Shown here: one piece after another, positions 4,701-6,320 of the stretch | Layout: each line of letters starts with the position of its first letter | How positions within the stretch are numbered: position 1 is the first letter of the stretch | Assembly: GCA_026987155.1 (NCBI GenBank) | Contig: JALSNG010000107.1 | Span: forward strand, 1 to 6,320 | From: Thermococcus sp. | GTDB lineage: Archaea; Methanobacteriota_B; Thermococci; Thermococcales; Thermococcaceae | Length of the DNA stretch: 6,320 bases | Direction: 5' to 3' | Notes under the pieces: model-generated | Databases searched by the model: none | The model's input: the letters and a program-made list of their open reading frames with translations, nothing else | What the model was told of the DNA's origin: nothing | Made by a program: the position numbers and the translations under genes

Positions 4701-4714
4701 TTTGATTTTTAAAG
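4701..4714 (+). promoter_or_regulatory. Promoter of tiaS (leaderless)
   Basis: TTTGATTTTTAAAG is preceded by AAAAGGCG as a BRE-like stretch. The centre of TTTTTAAAG (about 4710) is 25 nt from the ATG at 4735, so transcription should start at the start codon. This agrees with the absence of any Shine-Dalgarno before the ATG. The T-run here could also serve as the terminator of the acetyltransferase mRNA. Confidence 0.6.
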
Positions 4715-4734
4715 TATGCGTCTTTCTCTTGACC

Positions 4735-6021
4735 ATGCTCCTCCACATCGGAATCGACGACACCGACTCACCCAACGGCATGTGCACGACTTACCTCGGT
4801 GCCCTCCTTTACAGGGAGCTCTCCAGCATAGCGGAGCCGACAGACCTGCCAAAGCTTATCAGACTCAACCCGAACATCCCCTACAAAACAAGGGGCAACG
4901 GAGCGGTGGCGATGACCTTCGAGGTCGAGGAGGATTTGATCCCAGAAATCAAAGATGCCGTCCTCTTCTATGTAAATCAGCTCGCTGACTTCACCCACGA
5001 GAACACGAACCCAGGAGTTGTCTTCTTTGAAGGAAATATTTCAGAAAAGCTCCGCGAGTTTTCGCTTAAAGCTCTGAGGGAGCACGTTACGATCGAAGAT
5101 GCCGAGCAAGTTGCCAGAAAAGTTGGGGCAGAGTACTTCAAGTTCAAGCTCGGAAGGGGGATAATAGGTGCCTTAGCTTCAATCGGCTATCCACTTAAAC
5201 GCTTCACCTACGAGCTGTTAGCTTATCGCGAACCTGAAAACTGGGGGACGCCGAGAAGGCTTGATTCGGAGAGCGTTTTTATGGCAGACCGCTGGAGCTT
5301 TCCGTTCACCTACGACAACGTTGACCCCTACAAGAGGAGCGTCCTAATAACGCCCCACGGCAAGGACCCCGTCCTGGTTGGAATCCGCGGAATTGATGCC
5401 GGAAAAGTCCTCCAGACCTTCGAGAGGGTTGAGTTCGAGGAGCCAGTTGCTCTCTACCAGCTCTACAAGACCAACCAGAACACCGACGACCACTTGACTC
5501 CTAAAAAAATCGGCGAGCTGAAGCTCTACGACAGCGCTGTGGTTAGAGGAAGGGTTGTAAGTCCCTACTGGGAGAAAGGCCGGCACGTGTTCTTTGAGCT
5601 GGAAGACGAGACGGGTAAAATCAGAGTGGCGGCCTTCGAGCCGACGAAGAAGTTCCGCAACTGGGTCAGGAAGCTCCTGCCGGGCGATGAAATCATCGCG
5701 GCCGGTGGCATTAAGGAGCACGATGGAACCTTAACACTCAACCTCGAAAAGTTCTATCCCGTGAAGCTCGCCCCTAAAATCGAATACCAGAAGCCGAAGT
5801 GTCCCCGCTGTGGGGGGACGATGAAGAGCAAGGGTGATTACCTCAAGTGCAAGCGCTGCGGTTATAGAATGCCGAAGAAGCTCATTCCTGTCGAAGTCCC
5901 GCGTGAGCTGGAGATGAAAATCTACGAAGTGCCGCCAGACGCGAGAAAGCACCTGTCGAGGCCGCTGGTGCTGCCGGGTGGTGAGGAGAGGATTTTAGAA
6001 GCGTTGGAAAGTTTGAAGTGA
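4735..6021 (+). CDS. tiaS: tRNA(Ile2) 2-agmatinylcytidine synthetase TiaS (428 aa)
   Basis: TiaS attaches agmatine to C34 of the CAU anticodon of tRNA-Ile2, using ATP, so that it reads AUA and not AUG; this is essential in archaea. The N-terminus HIGIDDTDSPNGMCTTY (4-20) is the kinase-like domain signature. With the start at 4735 the threonine autophosphorylated in the Archaeoglobus enzyme (Thr18) falls exactly at residue 18. A ferredoxin-like and central region follows (to about 260), including FKLGRGIIGALASIGYP (137-153). Then comes an OB-fold (about 268-345, VVRGRVVSPYWEKGRHVFFELED and later AGGIKEHDGTLTLNLE) and a zinc ribbon with Cys356, Cys359, Cys372 and Cys375 (CPRC...CKRC). A longer in-frame reading from 4654 would add a basic 27-residue extension not seen in the family and overlap the acetyltransferase stop. 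The promoter spacing supports 4735. Cytoplasmic. The agmatine supplier is not in this window. Confidence 0.95.
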   Translation: MLLHIGIDDTDSPNGMCTTYLGALLYRELSSIAEPTDLPKLIRLNPNIPYKTRGNGAVAMTFEVEEDLIPEIKDAVLFYVNQLADFTHENTNPGVVFFEGNISEKLREFSLKALREHVTIEDAEQVARKVGAEYFKFKLGRGIIGALASIGYPLKRFTYELLAYREPENWGTPRRLDSESVFMADRWSFPFTYDNVDPYKRSVLITPHGKDPVLVGIRGIDAGKVLQTFERVEFEEPVALYQLYKTNQNTDDHLTPKKIGELKLYDSAVVRGRVVSPYWEKGRHVFFELEDETGKIRVAAFEPTKKFRNWVRKLLPGDEIIAAGGIKEHDGTLTLNLEKFYPVKLAPKIEYQKPKCPRCGGTMKSKGDYLKCKRCGYRMPKKLIPVEVPRELEMKIYEVPPDARKHLSRPLVLPGGEERILEALESLK

Positions 6022-6051
6022 TAATTTGGATTAGCATAATCCCAATTATCA
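6019..6051. repeat. Long imperfect inverted repeat overlapping the tiaS stop codon
   Basis: The arms 6019-6033 and 6037-6051 form a 15-bp stem with a single T/C mismatch at the eighth position, around the 3-nt spacer GCA. The left arm begins with the tiaS TGA. It is AT-rich (TGATAATT... / ...AATTATCA) and has no T-run after it, so it does not look like a classic terminator. It may be a 3'-end stabilising or processing hairpin, or a dimeric protein-binding site, in the 88-nt gap before the ATPase gene. Confidence 0.7.
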
Positions 6052-6063
6052 TCAGGGAACGAC

Positions 6064-6077
6064 CAAAGGCTTAAATA
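6064..6077 (+). promoter_or_regulatory. Promoter of the P-loop ATPase gene
   Basis: CCAAAGGC (6064-6070 region) is a BRE-like element directly followed by TTAAATA (6071-6077). The expected start is near 6100, just at GGTGGG (6100-6105), the Shine-Dalgarno, which lies 4 nt before the ATG at 6110. Confidence 0.65.
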
Positions 6078-6078
6078 G

Positions 6079-6099
6079 TTTACTTGCAAGTAATTTACT
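6079..6099 (+). promoter_or_regulatory. Nested palindromes between TATA box and start: candidate operator
   Basis: TTACTTGCAAGTAA (6080-6093) is a perfect 14-bp palindrome. Its right half is shared with a second one, AGTAA-T-TTACT (6089-6099). Thus TTTACT occurs twice as a direct repeat (6079-6084 and 6094-6099) with an inverted AGTAA between. The site begins 2 bp after the TATA box and reaches the expected transcription start, where a bound protein would block polymerase. The cognate regulator is unknown. Confidence 0.6.
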
Positions 6100-6109
6100 G
6101 GTGGGTATA

Positions 6110-6320
6110 ATGTTTATCAACAGAAGGGCCGAGCTCTCGATGCTGGAGGAGAGGTTCAGAGGTGGTAGAGCGGAGTTCATCGTCATTTACGGAAGGCGAC
6201 GAGTAGGAAAAACGGCCCTGCTTCTTGAATTCCTAAGGAGGAACGGTGGGATTTACCTCCTCGCGAGGGAGACGAGTGAGATGGAGAACCTCAAGCGCTT
6301 CTCCCAGAGGGTCGCCGAGC
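6110..6320 (+). CDS. Archaeal P-loop ATPase (3' partial, first 70 residues)
   Basis: The visible N-terminus MFINRRAELSMLEERFRGG followed by EFIVIYGRRRVGKTALLLEFL is the hallmark of the archaeal ATPase family (COG1672 type, often with a C-terminal DUF234). The family opens with F-x-R-x-x-E-L-x-x-L and carries a Walker A of the form YGRRRVGKT (residues 27-35; Lys34, Thr35 bind the phosphates and Mg). The next strand, GGIYLLARETSEMENL, also fits. These STAND-like ATPases are present in many copies in Thermococcales and their cellular role is mostly unknown. The ATG is supported by GGTGGG and a well-spaced promoter. The Walker B, sensor and C-terminal parts lie beyond the window, so it cannot be said whether the gene is intact. 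Confidence 0.88.
   Translation, partial: MFINRRAELSMLEERFRGGRAEFIVIYGRRRVGKTALLLEFLRRNGGIYLLARETSEMENLKRFSQRVAE

Noticed and set aside
4654..4734. Longer TiaS starting at the ATG that overlaps the acetyltransferase stop
   Set aside because: The extra 27 residues are basic and not part of the family, the promoter lies inside this stretch, and the Thr18 position is matched only with the start at 4735.
1..6320. CRISPR array, insertion sequence, tRNA or rRNA genes
   Set aside because: No regularly spaced repeats, transposase, terminal repeats with target duplication, tRNA cloverleaf or rRNA core sequences were seen. The only rRNA-related text is guide complementarity.

Overview
The window looks like part of the chromosome of a hyperthermophilic euryarchaeon of the order Thermococcales, most likely Thermococcus. 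The reasons are archaeal promoters (TATA boxes about 26 nt ahead of starts), Shine-Dalgarno sites of the GGTG/AGGTGA type mixed with leaderless starts, short intergenic gaps, Lys/Glu-rich proteins, a MoeA of the Thermococcales paralogue type, an archaea-only tRNA-Ile2 enzyme (TiaS) and an archaeal box H/ACA guide RNA. The genus is inferred from these features, not from a database match.

Layout. 1-101 is the 3' end of a moaB-like gene, followed after 1 nt by moeA (103-1293). This is a molybdopterin/tungstopterin cofactor unit on the plus strand. On the minus strand, a TATA box (1740-1748) drives a GC-rich (about 71 %) RNA at about 1718-1506. I read it as a three-hairpin box H/ACA pseudouridylation guide RNA. 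Each hairpin is followed one base later by ACA, and two of them carry good kink-loop/kink-turn signatures. The guide pockets of hairpins II and III fit sites in the conserved core of 23S rRNA (E. coli U2586 and U1915). The same transcript probably continues into a small charged-protein gene (1485-1258) whose 3' end overlaps moeA.

1847-3097 (+) encodes a SAMHD1/dGTPase-like HD phosphohydrolase. It converges, with a 12-nt overlap, on a COG1395-type HTH regulator (4045-3086, -). The regulator diverges from a RimJ/RimL-like GNAT acetyltransferase (4091-4657, +), with two interlocked promoters in the 45 bp between their starts. tiaS (4735-6021, +) has its own promoter and a predicted leaderless start. 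A long imperfect hairpin overlaps its stop codon. The window ends inside a P-loop ATPase gene (6110 onward), whose promoter carries a nested palindrome placed like an operator.

Two functional themes stand out: pterin-cofactor metal insertion (moaB, moeA) and RNA modification for translation (the H/ACA guide RNA for 23S rRNA and TiaS for the tRNA-Ile2 anticodon). The HD enzyme, HTH regulator, acetyltransferase and ATPase are single transcription units with no evident shared pathway. The most notable element is the H/ACA RNA and its apparent co-transcription with a small unrecognised protein gene.
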